A program made the translations under genes and the position numbers. A stretch of 64,000 bases of DNA from Lactobacillus sp. PV012 (GTDB taxonomy: Bacteria > Bacillota > Bacilli > Lactobacillales > Lactobacillaceae). Below are positions 44,816-53,702 of this stretch, in pieces. Numbering within the stretch: the first letter of the stretch is position 1; each line of letters begins with the position of its first letter. The stretch spans positions 1,178,001 to 1,242,000 of the forward strand of contig NZ_CP041983.1 in assembly GCF_014522325.1 (NCBI RefSeq), read 5' to 3'. Below the pieces are notes generated by a model, which saw only the letters and a program-made list of their open reading frames with translations, made no database searches and was not told where the DNA came from.

Positions 44816-45478
44816 CTAATTATCTAAGTATTTACTGGCTTCTTTAATTGATAAAGGCGCCATTTGATTTTTATACTCTCCCAAAAATTCTTTTACCCAG
44901 GCAGGGTTAGTTTTTGAATAATCTCGCAATGCCCAGCCAATTGCTTTATTAATAAAAAATTCTTCACTGTTGAAGTTATTTTTAATTATTTGTTTTAGCA
45001 ACTCAGTATCCATTTTTTCTTTACGTAGTAATTGATGTTCAATAGCTGTCCTTCTAATCCAAAAGTTACTATCCTTAGACCATTTAAGCATCTCTTTACC
45101 TACACGATTATCTTTTAACCCAAGATAGCCGATGGGTTTAATTAAACTATCAATTGTATCCCACCACGACTTTTGCAAAATAAAATGGCGTAGCTTAGGA
45201 AGATCTTCAAATTTTAAAAACTTCTTCATAGCTATCAAATAATCACAAACAAAATATTGTAATTCACGATGAGAATCATTCCAAGCTCTTTCCAGCAACT
45301 CCCAATCAACTTGCTTTTTCTTTTTTTCAGCGAGCAAATCCTGGTGGTAAATTTCCTTACGATCAGCTGAATGATAGCCATAAAAATCAAATTGATTCCG
45401 CATATACTTTTTCATCTGCAAAGCCTGGACTTGATTTTGGTTCTCTAAGAATTTTTGTTGGAGTTTTTGGTAATTCAT
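44816..45478 (-). CDS. AlkD-like DNA alkylation repair protein
   Basis: 220-residue all-helical HEAT-like repeat protein of the AlkD DNA glycosylase family, which excises bulky cationic alkyl bases. Repeats visible include WELLERAWNDSHRELQYFVCDYL, KSWWDTIDSLIKPIGYLGL (with the family Trp-Asp), SKDSNFWIRRTAIEHQLL (Trp/Arg) and FINKAIGWALRDYSKTNPAWVKEFL. It ends the rbsK-rpiA-nucleoside hydrolase-gntR series, two bases after gntR; the reason for that company is unclear. Confidence 0.85.
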   Translation of the reverse strand: MNYQKLQQKFLENQNQVQALQMKKYMRNQFDFYGYHSADRKEIYHQDLLAEKKKKQVDWELLERAWNDSHRELQYFVCDYLIAMKKFLKFEDLPKLRHFILQKSWWDTIDSLIKPIGYLGLKDNRVGKEMLKWSKDSNFWIRRTAIEHQLLRKEKMDTELLKQIIKNNFNSEEFFINKAIGWALRDYSKTNPAWVKEFLGEYKNQMAPLSIKEASKYLDN

Positions 45479-45479
45479 T

Positions 45480-46208
45480 TTATTCCTGACCTAAGTTCAC
45501 AAATGTATTATATTTCATGTATTTATAATGAATCCGCATATTTGAAACTTCAAAGGGAGTCCCATCATCTAGAAAAAATATTCCTGATAAAACACCCACT
45601 GGTTCATTTGGTGCTAGCATTAGTTTAGCCTGATCATCTAAAGTAGATGGCTCAACTGTAATTGTCAAAAAAGACCGTGTAACTGTTTTTTGTTGAGTAT
45701 CTTCTAAATAATTGAATAATGAACCCTTTAAAATATTTTCATTTAATTCTGGTGCAATTCTAATGGGAATATATCCAGTCTCAATTAAAAAAGGTTGATC
45801 ATCTAAAAGACGCAAACGTTTAATTTTATAAACAAAATCGGAATCCTTCAAAAATAAATCTTGTTTTAAATCTTGATCTGCTTTTATGACCTGATAATCA
45901 AGTACCTCAATATTCTGCTTTTTTCCAGGTACACTGAAAGAGTCAGTAATTCCTAAATTAGACCCCTCATATTTAAACAAAGCCTGATTTTTCAAATAAA
46001 GAGGATTGATAAAAGTCCCACTGCCTCTTTTTTTAAAAATAATTCCTTGTTGTGCTAGTAATTCCAAGGCTCTTTTCATTGAAGAACGACTTACTTGATA
46101 TTCTTGGCTAAGACTTCGTTCATCCGGTAGTCGCATTTCTTGATACTCATTATTTAAAATTTTCTTTTTAATATCCCGCATTACCACACGATAAACTAAA
46201 TCTGGCAT
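45480..46208 (-). CDS. GntR family transcriptional regulator (HutC/UTRA type)
   Basis: DNA-binding regulator of 242 residues. The N-terminal winged helix-turn-helix (about 5-65) contains LPDERSLSQEYQVSRSSMKRALELLAQQGIIFKKRGSGTF in two adjacent blocks. The C-terminal UTRA ligand domain (about 85-235) shows RLRLLDDQPFLIETGYIP. Its ATG overlaps the nucleoside hydrolase stop (TAATG). It is likely to control the rbsK operon in response to a sugar or nucleoside phosphate; no operator could be identified with confidence. Confidence 0.9.
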   Translation of the reverse strand: MPDLVYRVVMRDIKKKILNNEYQEMRLPDERSLSQEYQVSRSSMKRALELLAQQGIIFKKRGSGTFINPLYLKNQALFKYEGSNLGITDSFSVPGKKQNIEVLDYQVIKADQDLKQDLFLKDSDFVYKIKRLRLLDDQPFLIETGYIPIRIAPELNENILKGSLFNYLEDTQQKTVTRSFLTITVEPSTLDDQAKLMLAPNEPVGVLSGIFFLDDGTPFEVSNMRIHYKYMKYNTFVNLGQE

Positions 46209-47140
46209 TATTTTCTCCCTTGATTAGCTGTCTTGATTGCTTCCACAAACCACTTAGCAAATTTTTGGGTATCAACACTTACAGCCACTTGCGCATTCTT
46301 GGGTTTTTCCAAATATCCTTTAAAGTCCATTACACTTGCCCCATAAGTGTAACGTCCATCTAGTTCAATTTCGACTGTTGCAGGCTTAAAAGTATAGATT
46401 TCAGGGGCAAGTAACATCCCTACTGCAGTTGCATCATAAATTTCAGTTCCATCTCCTTCAGTATCTTCATGAATACTAGTAAAGAGACCGTAGAGCATTT
46501 CCCCAACTTCACCACAATGTCTAATTTCTTCCATCTGAGCAGGTGTTACTTGAGCAATATGACCAAGTTCTAATGGTGCTACCTCAATTGGTACTCCACT
46601 TTGAAATACCATCTGAGCAGCTTCAGGGTCACCAGCAAAATTATATTCTGAAAATGCTGTAAAATTACCTCGATCAATATTTCCACCCATTAAAACAAAT
46701 TTTTCCACATTAGCTAAATCTTCAGGATATTGATTAATAAATAGTGCAAAATCAGTCAAAGGTCCAATTCCCATTAAAATGACCTTTTCATTACTTTGAC
46801 TAACAATTTCATGAATATGACTAGCAGCTAACCCTTCTTTAAGTAAGCTCATCTCAGGCTTATCAAAATCATATCCTGCCATGCCACTTTCACCATGGAC
46901 TGAAGCAGCTGAAATTGCTTTACGTAAAAGTGGTTGCTTTGCTCCTTTAATTACTGGCACCTTAGTATGCAAAAAAGTTTCTAACTTTAAACTATTATCT
47001 AAAGTTCTATCTAAACTAACATTACCCCAGGTAGCCACAATTGCCTTCACATCTAACTGCTTAGCAAATAAACTGATAGTTATAGCAGCTGCATCGTCAA
47101 TTCCAGGATCTGTACTAATTATTAAAGGTTTCTTATTCAC
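46208..47140 (-). CDS. Nucleoside hydrolase (inosine/uridine-preferring family)
   Basis: Cleaves ribonucleosides to ribose and free base. The calcium-binding N-terminal motif is STDPGIDDAAAI (about 9-20); further ligands lie in LMGIGPLTDFALF, VLMGGNIDRGNFTAFSEYNFAGDPEAA and the His/Asp near EIYDATAVG. 310 residues. GAGAAAAAAG precedes the ATG. In an operon after rpiA and rbsK, so ribose released here can be phosphorylated and isomerised directly. Base specificity cannot be told. Confidence 0.9.
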   Translation of the reverse strand: MNKKPLIISTDPGIDDAAAITISLFAKQLDVKAIVATWGNVSLDRTLDNSLKLETFLHTKVPVIKGAKQPLLRKAISAASVHGESGMAGYDFDKPEMSLLKEGLAASHIHEIVSQSNEKVILMGIGPLTDFALFINQYPEDLANVEKFVLMGGNIDRGNFTAFSEYNFAGDPEAAQMVFQSGVPIEVAPLELGHIAQVTPAQMEEIRHCGEVGEMLYGLFTSIHEDTEGDGTEIYDATAVGMLLAPEIYTFKPATVEIELDGRYTYGASVMDFKGYLEKPKNAQVAVSVDTQKFAKWFVEAIKTANQGRK

Positions 47141-47183
47141 TTTTTTCTCTCTTTTCTTAAATTAGTGGTTTAATTTATATCAA

Positions 47184-47885
47184 TTATCTATTTACTTTTC
47201 TATCTTCAATCTTGCCATCAGCATGAGCGATAATTACCTCTTTGCACATGTTTAAAAATAATCCATGTTCAACTACACCAACAGTATGGTCAAGATAATC
47301 AGCTAACCCAGAAATTACTGGTAAAGGATCAATCCCTAAATCAATTATGTAATTTCCGTAGTGAGTTTGATACCGGCTTCCATCTTCAGCTAAGCGAAAA
47401 CGAGGCTCTAATCCTTCCTTTTTAAAACGGCGAAAGTTCTGTTCAGCTGATACTGGTAAAACTTCAACTGGAAGTGGAAAGTCTCCTAAACGATCAACTA
47501 ATTTACTTTCATCAACAATCCAAATTACTTTATCTGAATTATCAGCTACATTTTTTTCCAAGGTTAAGGCACCACCGCCACCTTTGATCCCATTTAAATC
47601 TGGATCCACTCGATCTGCACCATCAATTGTTAAGTCAACATGATCAACATCAGCTAGCTTATCTACTTTAAAGCCTAACCCTTCAAGTTGTTTTTTGCTG
47701 CGATTAGAAGTTGTAACAATATGCTTTAACTTTAAGCCTTCAGTTTCTTTTCTTTTACCTAATGCATCAATAAAAAAAGCAACTGTCGAGCCAGTTCCAA
47801 CTCCTAGAACTGAATCATTTTCAACTAACTGTGCTGCCTTAATTGCAGCTTGCTTTTTTAATTCATCTTGTTGTGTTTTATCCAT
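47184..47885 (-). CDS. rpiA: Ribose-5-phosphate isomerase A
   Basis: Interconverts ribose-5-P and ribulose-5-P. Motifs LGVGTGSTVAFFIDALG (about 40-56), VDLTIDGADRVDPDLNGIKGGGGAL (about 82-106, catalytic Asp and Glu region) and EKNVA are intact. 233 residues, full size. Its start overlaps the rbsK end by eight bases. It supplies ribulose-5-P, one epimerase step away from the phosphoketolase substrate. Confidence 0.95.
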   Translation of the reverse strand: MDKTQQDELKKQAAIKAAQLVENDSVLGVGTGSTVAFFIDALGKRKETEGLKLKHIVTTSNRSKKQLEGLGFKVDKLADVDHVDLTIDGADRVDPDLNGIKGGGGALTLEKNVADNSDKVIWIVDESKLVDRLGDFPLPVEVLPVSAEQNFRRFKKEGLEPRFRLAEDGSRYQTHYGNYIIDLGIDPLPVISGLADYLDHTVGVVEHGLFLNMCKEVIIAHADGKIEDRKVNR

Positions 47886-48813
47886 TTAATTCATCTTCTT
47901 TCAAAGCTTTTTCTACAGTGCTACGTCTTGGAATTGAAGGAAAAGCCCCCAATGATTGAACAGTAAATGAAGAGGATTTAGAAGCATAAATTACACTTTC
48001 TTTTAAGTTACTTAAATCTCTATTTAATTCACTCGCTAAAGCCCCAATGAAAGTATCACCAGCCGCAGTGGTGTCTACAGCCTTTACAGTGAAAGCTGGT
48101 ACAATTTCTTGCAGCTTACTAGTTGAAACATATGAGCCAGCTTTACCCAAAGTTATAATTACTCCCCTAACTCCTAAATCGTGGAAATAATCTGCACTTT
48201 TTCTCATCGACTCTTCATCCGTCACCGCAATTCCAGTAATACTTTCACTTTCAGTTTCATTTGGTGTAATTAAATCTGTTAATTCAAGCAATTCTTGAGG
48301 AATATCTTCTCGCGCTGGAGCAGGATTCAAAATAGTAGGAATACCTGCTTGACGTGCAATTCTGAAAGCTTCAATTGTAGCAGGAATTGGAGTTTCAAAT
48401 TGCGCCACTACAAAATTACTCGTTCTAATTTCATTTTCAGCTTTTCTTACATCTGCTGGAGTTAAGTCAAAGTTAGCTCCATGTTGAATAATAATTGAAT
48501 TTTGTCCACTTTCTTGAAGTAAAATATAAGCTTGACCGGTATTTTGGTTTGGGGTTACAGATACATATGTTGTATCAATTCCATTTTCTTTAAATTGATT
48601 TAACATATAACTTCCATTTTCATCATCACCAACACGACCAATAAAAATTATTTTGCTATCTGCACGTGCACCAGCGACTGCTTGGTTGGCTCCTTTTCCT
48701 CCAGCAGCCTTAGAAAAATTAGACATCGCAATTGTTTCTCCTGGTTGAGGTAAGTTTTTTACATGCAAAATATTATCAACATTTATTGATCCAATAATAG
48801 TCACTTTATTCAT
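47878..48813 (-). CDS. rbsK: Ribokinase
   Basis: Phosphorylates ribose to ribose-5-P. PfkB-family features: N-terminal GSINVDNILHVKNLPQPGETI, AAGGKGANQAVAGARAD, and the C-terminal signature VDTTAAGDTFIGALASEL with the catalytic base Asp. About 311 residues from the ATG at 48813 (a TTG just before is ignored). AAGGA lies about 11 bases upstream. First gene of the pentose/nucleoside operon; a -10 TATAAT (plus-strand 48853-48858) lies about 40 bases before it. Confidence 0.95.
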   Translation of the reverse strand: MNKVTIIGSINVDNILHVKNLPQPGETIAMSNFSKAAGGKGANQAVAGARADSKIIFIGRVGDDENGSYMLNQFKENGIDTTYVSVTPNQNTGQAYILLQESGQNSIIIQHGANFDLTPADVRKAENEIRTSNFVVAQFETPIPATIEAFRIARQAGIPTILNPAPAREDIPQELLELTDLITPNETESESITGIAVTDEESMRKSADYFHDLGVRGVIITLGKAGSYVSTSKLQEIVPAFTVKAVDTTAAGDTFIGALASELNRDLSNLKESVIYASKSSSFTVQSLGAFPSIPRRSTVEKALKEDELNG

Positions 48814-48928
48814 CAATTACTATATCCTTTCATCAGCTATTTTAGTACCTTAATTATATCAAAAAGCATCCCTGCTTGAGCTGCTTTAACTATTATTTAA
48901 GCTATAAAACTAATTCTAATCTTCAACA

Positions 48929-48960
48929 AAAAGTGCTTATCTTTTTTGATAAGCACTTTT
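48929..48960 (-). terminator. Terminator of the ABC exporter gene
   Basis: AAAAGTGCTTATC and GATAAGCACTTTT, 13-bp perfect stem, 6-base loop, T-rich on both sides. Confidence 0.88.
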
Positions 48961-48962
48961 AA

Positions 48963-50732
48963 TTATTTTTTAAACTGATTCTTTACGTATTGAGCATATT
49001 TAGGCGTAGATTTAATTAATTCTTCATGTGTTCCTGCTCCATCAACAGTTCCATGATCAATAAAGTAGATTTTATTAGCATCAACAATTGTGCTCAAGCG
49101 GTGAGCAATTACTAATGTAGTTCTATTTTTCATTAATTCATTTAAGGCTTTTTGGACCATTGCTTCTGATTCAGAATCTAGACTAGCAGTAGCTTCATCA
49201 AGCATTAAAATTTTTGGATCACGTAAAAATGCTCTTGCGATCGCAATCCGCTGCCTTTGTCCTCCAGACAACTTGATACCGCGTTCACCAATTTGCGTTT
49301 CAAGCCCATCTTCCATTTCTTTAACAAAATTATCAGCATAGGCAAGTTTTAAGACATGCCATAATTCTTCATCTGTAACTTTTTGATCTAAACCATAAAC
49401 CAGGTTTTCTCTAATTGTACCTGGCATTACTGCTGAATCTTGTCCGACTAAGCCAATTTGTTTACGCCAGTGAGTTAAATCAATATCAGCAATATTTTCA
49501 TTACCTATTACGATTTCACCAGAAGTTGGTTGATAGAACCGTTCAATTAAGGCAAAAATAGTTGATTTACCACCACCTGATGGACCTGCAAAAGCAATTA
49601 CTGAATTTGGCTCCGCTTCTAAATTAATATTGTGTAAGATTTGTTTACCATTTTCATAAGAAAAATTTACATTTTCAAATTTTAAGGCTTTATTTGCAAT
49701 GTCTATTTCTTTTTTATCAGATAAAAATTCTTCATTTTCATTAAGAATTTGTTGTAACCGTTCAGTAGAACCACTTGTTTTAGATAACTCAGTAAAGAAT
49801 TGACTGATAATAATTACTGGACTCATGATTTGGAAAAGGTACATTAAAAATGAAACTAGAGCCCCCATCGTCATTGACCCGTTCATCACGCGAATAGCAC
49901 CATAACCGAGAATTCCTAAAAATAGAATCATCATCAGCATATTCGTAATTGGCTGAGTTAAAGAATTAATAAAAGCCTCTTTTACTCCTACATTATAAAG
50001 TTTGTGAATACGTTTATGCCCATTGGTAAGTTCATGTGTTTCACTATTAGAAGATTTTACTAAGCGAATTTCACTTAGAACAGTAGTTGAATCACTAGAA
50101 AACTTTGCTAGTTCATCTTGTCGCTGTCGACCAATTTTACGTGATTGTCTCATAATTGGCAACATTGCTAACACTAACAAAGGTACACCAACAAACATAA
50201 TAATCGTCATTTGCCAATCCATGGCAATCATAATTACTAATGCACCAAAGAATTGAAAAAGTGATGTTAAAGCATTAGGTAAAGTTGATGCTAATAATTG
50301 TTTTACTTGGGAAGTATCGTTTACTAAACGAGATGTAGTATCACCAGTTTTATTATTATCAAAATATTTAACTGGTAAATGTAATAACTTCTGCCAAATT
50401 AATTCACGTAAGTTAGAAACGACATTTTCACCAAATACGCCTAACACATATCCAGAAATGGCACTGACTATTAACCCGCCAATAAAAACTATCAACGCTA
50501 AAATAATAAGTTGTGGTTTTAATGACTTAAAATTGTTAATTAAACGTTGGGCCAACTGGGGAACAACTAAATTTGCTCCTGTGCCCAAGAGACCTAATAA
50601 TACCCCAATTATTAAACGTGAATAATGAGGATGTAACTTATTAATTAAAGCAAAAAAGTCTTTAACGCTAAATTTTGATCTTGAATTTTGTTTAAATTCA
50701 TCAATATGTTCTGTTTGTGCTGAATTTCTCAT
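48963..50732 (-). CDS. Multidrug-type ABC transporter, fused permease and ATPase
   Basis: Half-transporter of 589 residues that works as a dimer (BmrA/LmrA type). Six membrane helices between about 35 and 330; an ATPase domain with Walker A FAGPSGGGKST, Q-loop GLVGQDSAVM, signature KLSGGQRQRIAIARA, Walker B ILMLDEATASLD and switch His VIAHRLST. It lies 113 bases downstream of the MarR gene with its own promoter and two copies of the probable MarR operator, suggesting drug- or stress-induced efflux. Export substrate unknown. Confidence 0.92.
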   Translation of the reverse strand: MRNSAQTEHIDEFKQNSRSKFSVKDFFALINKLHPHYSRLIIGVLLGLLGTGANLVVPQLAQRLINNFKSLKPQLIILALIVFIGGLIVSAISGYVLGVFGENVVSNLRELIWQKLLHLPVKYFDNNKTGDTTSRLVNDTSQVKQLLASTLPNALTSLFQFFGALVIMIAMDWQMTIIMFVGVPLLVLAMLPIMRQSRKIGRQRQDELAKFSSDSTTVLSEIRLVKSSNSETHELTNGHKRIHKLYNVGVKEAFINSLTQPITNMLMMILFLGILGYGAIRVMNGSMTMGALVSFLMYLFQIMSPVIIISQFFTELSKTSGSTERLQQILNENEEFLSDKKEIDIANKALKFENVNFSYENGKQILHNINLEAEPNSVIAFAGPSGGGKSTIFALIERFYQPTSGEIVIGNENIADIDLTHWRKQIGLVGQDSAVMPGTIRENLVYGLDQKVTDEELWHVLKLAYADNFVKEMEDGLETQIGERGIKLSGGQRQRIAIARAFLRDPKILMLDEATASLDSESEAMVQKALNELMKNRTTLVIAHRLSTIVDANKIYFIDHGTVDGAGTHEELIKSTPKYAQYVKNQFKK

Positions 50733-50753
50733 TAATTTTTCTCCTCTCCAAAT

Positions 50754-50808
50754 AGTTAGATACCTAACTTATATTTTATATTTAAACATTTAGGTATCTA
50801 ACTGTCAA
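50754..50808 (-). promoter_or_regulatory. ABC exporter promoter with two probable MarR operators
   Basis: On the minus strand TTGACA (plus 50803-50808), 17 bases, TTAAAT (50780-50785). The spacer holds GTTAGATACCTAAA (50789-50802), and a perfect palindrome AGTTAGGTATCTAACT (50754-50769) lies between the -10 and the start codon. The same motif occupies the marR promoter. Confidence 0.7.
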
Positions 50809-50845
50809 CTACCTAACTAAAAATTATTCAAAAATAAAAGACACA

Positions 50846-51304
50846 TTAACGTCTTTCAAAATCTACATCCATTTTTTCAAGATCATCAATTAGGTGTGTC
50901 ATAGCCTCATTCAGCATATCAAGATCATGTTCATCAATTTGCTTTAAAAACTGATCATTAATTTTTGTAAAAGCTGATTCAATCTCTTGAGCATAATTTT
51001 TTCCCTTATCGGTTAAATATATCCTTTTTATACGTGCTGAATCCTTATCTTTTTTTCGTTCAATGAAACCATCTCGCTCTAAATTTTTCAACATGTTAGT
51101 AACAGATGCGTTTCTCACATGAAATTTTTCACCTAATTCACGTTGAATTAAACCCGGATTTCTATTTATGTAGGCAATAGATCGGGCTTGTTGCGAAGTT
51201 AAATGCAATTTTGATCCATAAGCATTATAAATTCTTTGAGTATTTCTCATATATAATCTAAAAAGTCGATTAGTCTTTTCAAATTTTTCTTTTTTGCTTA
51301 CCAT
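50846..51304 (-). CDS. MarR family transcriptional regulator
   Basis: 152-residue winged-helix dimer regulator. The recognition region is ITSQQARSIAYINRNPGLIQRELGEKFHVRNASVTNMLKNLERDGFIERKKD-type sequence spread over residues 35-90, with the wing DKDSARIKRIYLTDKG. Flanking helices provide dimerisation. It precedes the ABC exporter gene, and shared palindromes in both promoters indicate autoregulation and control of the exporter. Inducer unknown. Confidence 0.92.
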   Translation of the reverse strand: MVSKKEKFEKTNRLFRLYMRNTQRIYNAYGSKLHLTSQQARSIAYINRNPGLIQRELGEKFHVRNASVTNMLKNLERDGFIERKKDKDSARIKRIYLTDKGKNYAQEIESAFTKINDQFLKQIDEHDLDMLNEAMTHLIDDLEKMDVDFERR

Positions 51305-51331
51305 CCAACCAGTCCTTTACATTTTTCTTTT

Positions 51332-51360
51332 ATTATAACAGTTAGATATCTAATAGTCAT
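51332..51360 (-). promoter_or_regulatory. marR promoter with operator in the spacer
   Basis: On the minus strand ATGACT (51355-51360), 17 bases, TATAAT (51332-51337). The palindrome-like ATTAGATATCTAAC (51341-51354) fills the spacer, matching the two operators before the ABC gene. Confidence 0.7.
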
Positions 51361-51370
51361 TTTTAGACAA

Positions 51371-51394
51371 AAAATCTTCCTATCGGAAGATTTT
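51371..51394 (-). terminator. Terminator of the pst-phoU operon
   Basis: AAAATCTTCC and GGAAGATTTT, 10-bp perfect stem, TATC-type 4-base loop, then T run, directly after phoU. Confidence 0.88.
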
Positions 51395-51408
51395 AAATTA
51401 ACTATTTT

Positions 51409-52107
51409 TTAATCAGTAGTGCCAAGATCTAATTCATCTTCTACACTCTTATCTTCATTTAAATCAATCAATTCACCAGATACTTTATATACGACCCATT
51501 GAGCTAAGTTAACCACATGATCTCCAATTCTTTCTAAGAGTCGAATTACCATAAAGTAACTTGATGAGGCTACTGCAGCATCAGGATTCTTTTTAATTCC
51601 CTCAATAATTGCTCGCCGTGCTTTAACATATTCTTCATCAACTTCATCGTCTTTTTTGGCAACTTTACGCGCTAATTTTTCATCATCTTGAACATAAGAT
51701 TTCAAGATTTGATCTAACATGAAATTAACCTTGGTTGACATACTTTGAATTAACTCTTCAACTTCTGGGATTCGCTTATTTCCTTTAACTCGAATTGTTT
51801 CTAAAGCAATTGAATTAGAATTTTCACCAATTCTTTCCAAGTCGCTGGCTGCCTCTAAAACACTAATTACATTTCTAAAATCAGTCGCTACCGGTTGCTG
51901 GAGAGCCATCAATTTTAAAGTTCTCTTTTCAACTTTGAGTCCCATTTTAGAAAATTTTTTATCATCTTCAATCAAACTTTGTGCTACTCGCTTGTCATGA
52001 TCAATGTATGCTTGAGTCGCTTCTTCAATTTGTTCGCTGACTTCAATTCCCATCCCCATGAAACGAGTATTTAACTTCCTTAATTCATCTAGAAAAACTT
52101 CATGCAT
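51409..52107 (-). CDS. phoU: Phosphate transport regulator PhoU
   Basis: Two tandem three-helix bundles (about 1-110 and 115-220) that modulate PstSCAB and phosphate signalling. Metal-binding E/DxxxD repeats are visible: EAASDLERIGENSNSIA and VIRLLERIGDHVVNLAQWVVY. 232 residues. Last gene of the pst operon. No phoP-phoR genes are present in the window, so how the signal reaches transcription is not shown here. Confidence 0.93.
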   Translation of the reverse strand: MHEVFLDELRKLNTRFMGMGIEVSEQIEEATQAYIDHDKRVAQSLIEDDKKFSKMGLKVEKRTLKLMALQQPVATDFRNVISVLEAASDLERIGENSNSIALETIRVKGNKRIPEVEELIQSMSTKVNFMLDQILKSYVQDDEKLARKVAKKDDEVDEEYVKARRAIIEGIKKNPDAAVASSSYFMVIRLLERIGDHVVNLAQWVVYKVSGELIDLNEDKSVEDELDLGTTD

Positions 52108-52125
52108 TATTCTTTACCTCAATTT

Positions 52126-52881
52126 TTATCCAAAACGTCCATTTAAATAATCACTTGTAAGTTGTTTTTTAGGATTCATAAACATTTCTGCGGTACTGCC
52201 GTATTCAATCAAATCACCATTCATGAAAAAAGCAGTCATATCACTAATTCGACTCGCTTGTTGCAAATTATGGGTAACCATAATAAAAGTGAATTCATGT
52301 TTCAAATTCATTAGGGTTTCTTCAACTTCAGAACTAGAAATTGGATCCAAGGCACTAGTTGGCTCATCTAATAACACTACTTTTGGATGAACAGCCAAAG
52401 CTCGGGCAATACAAATTCGTTGCTGCTGACCACCAGAAAATGCTTGCGCATTTTTATTTAGATCATCTTTTACCTCATTCCAAATAGCTGCTTGTTTTAA
52501 ACTTTCTTCTACTCTTTCATCAATTAAATTTTTATCATGAATTCCCGATAGTTTTAAGCCATAGGCTACATTATCATAAACAGAAAAAGGAAAGGGAGCA
52601 GGTTGTTGAAACACCATCCCTACTTCTTTTCTAAGCTCTACTAAATCTACTTTTGGACTATAAATATCTTTATTTTCAAAAGTAATTTCTCCAGTAATTT
52701 TAACATTATCAATATCATCATTCATGCGATTAAGACAACGCAAAAAAGTTGATTTACCACATCCTGATGGACCTAAAAGTGCTGTTAATTCATTTTCATT
52801 AAAAGCCATAGTTATCCCATGCAAAGCTTCAACTGGACCATAGCTTAAATGAACATCATCTGCTGCCATTATTTTTGTCAT
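52126..52881 (-). CDS. pstB: Phosphate ABC transporter ATPase PstB (copy 2)
   Basis: ATP-binding subunit of the high-affinity phosphate importer, 251 residues. Walker [23 protein letters not shown]-loop [20 protein letters not shown], signature [15 protein letters not shown], Walker [14 protein letters not shown], switch [13 protein letters not shown]. Immediately downstream of a second PstB, a common arrangement in streptococci and lactobacilli. The two copies differ at many positions, including the N terminus, so may respond to different conditions. Confidence 0.94.
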   Translation of the reverse strand: MTKIMAADDVHLSYGPVEALHGITMAFNENELTALLGPSGCGKSTFLRCLNRMNDDIDNVKITGEITFENKDIYSPKVDLVELRKEVGMVFQQPAPFPFSVYDNVAYGLKLSGIHDKNLIDERVEESLKQAAIWNEVKDDLNKNAQAFSGGQQQRICIARALAVHPKVVLLDEPTSALDPISSSEVEETLMNLKHEFTFIMVTHNLQQASRISDMTAFFMNGDLIEYGSTAEMFMNPKKQLTSDYLNGRFG

Positions 52882-52890
52882 AATTTCCTC

Positions 52891-53691
52891 CTAGCCAAAA
52901 CTACCACGGATATAATCTTCTGTAATTTTTCCTTGCGGATTAGTGAAAATTTGTTCAGTAGTATTATACTCAAGCACATGACCCAAATGGAAAAAAGCGG
53001 TATAGTCACTAATTCGACTTGCTTGTTGCATATTATGAGTAACCATAATCATTGTATATTCTGAGCGTAGCTGCTTTAAAGTATCTTCTAATTTAGAAGT
53101 AGAAACAGGATCCAAAGCACTTGCAGGTTCATCTAATAACAGAACTTCAGGTTGAATAGCTAAAGCTCGGGCAATACATAAACGTTGCTGCTGACCACCA
53201 GAAAGAGCTAGTGCGCTTTTATCAAGCTTATCTTTTACTTCATCCCAAAGTGCCGCTGCACGTAGGCTTTCTTCTACAACCTGATCCAGTCTTTGTTTGT
53301 TTGTAATTCCATTTGCTTTTAAAGCGTAAGTAATGTTTTCTCTAATTGACTTGGGAAAAGGATTTGGCTTTTGAAAAACCATCCCAATATTTTTACGCAA
53401 TTCATAAACATTAATGCTAGCTTTATTGACATCTAAGCCATGGTACCAGATTTGCCCTGTTACTTTTGCTACTTTATCATTCATTCTATTTAAAGATCGT
53501 AAAAAAGTGGATTTACCTGACCCAGAGCCACCAATCAAGGCAGTAATTGAGTTTCTCTTAAACTGTAAACTAGCATCAAATAATTTTTGGACAGTCCCAC
53601 CATAAAAAACACTCAAATCTTTTGTCGAAACTATGGCATCTTCTGGTTCAAAAGTTTTGATATAAGTTTCAGGATTCTTATTTTCGCTCAT
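52891..53691 (-). CDS. pstB: Phosphate ABC transporter ATPase PstB (copy 1)
   Basis: First of two tandem PstB subunits, 266 residues with an N-terminal extension of about 15 residues relative to the other. Walker A LIGGSGSGKSTFLRSLNRMND, Q-loop MVFQKPNPFPKSIRENITYAL, signature [15 protein letters not shown], Walker B VLLLDEPASALDP, switch [13 protein letters not shown]. Nine bases separate it from the second copy and eleven from pstA, so it is within one operon. Confidence 0.94.
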   Translation of the reverse strand: MSENKNPETYIKTFEPEDAIVSTKDLSVFYGGTVQKLFDASLQFKRNSITALIGGSGSGKSTFLRSLNRMNDKVAKVTGQIWYHGLDVNKASINVYELRKNIGMVFQKPNPFPKSIRENITYALKANGITNKQRLDQVVEESLRAAALWDEVKDKLDKSALALSGGQQQRLCIARALAIQPEVLLLDEPASALDPVSTSKLEDTLKQLRSEYTMIMVTHNMQQASRISDYTAFFHLGHVLEYNTTEQIFTNPQGKITEDYIRGSFG

Positions 53692-53702
53692 TACACTCTC
53701 CT

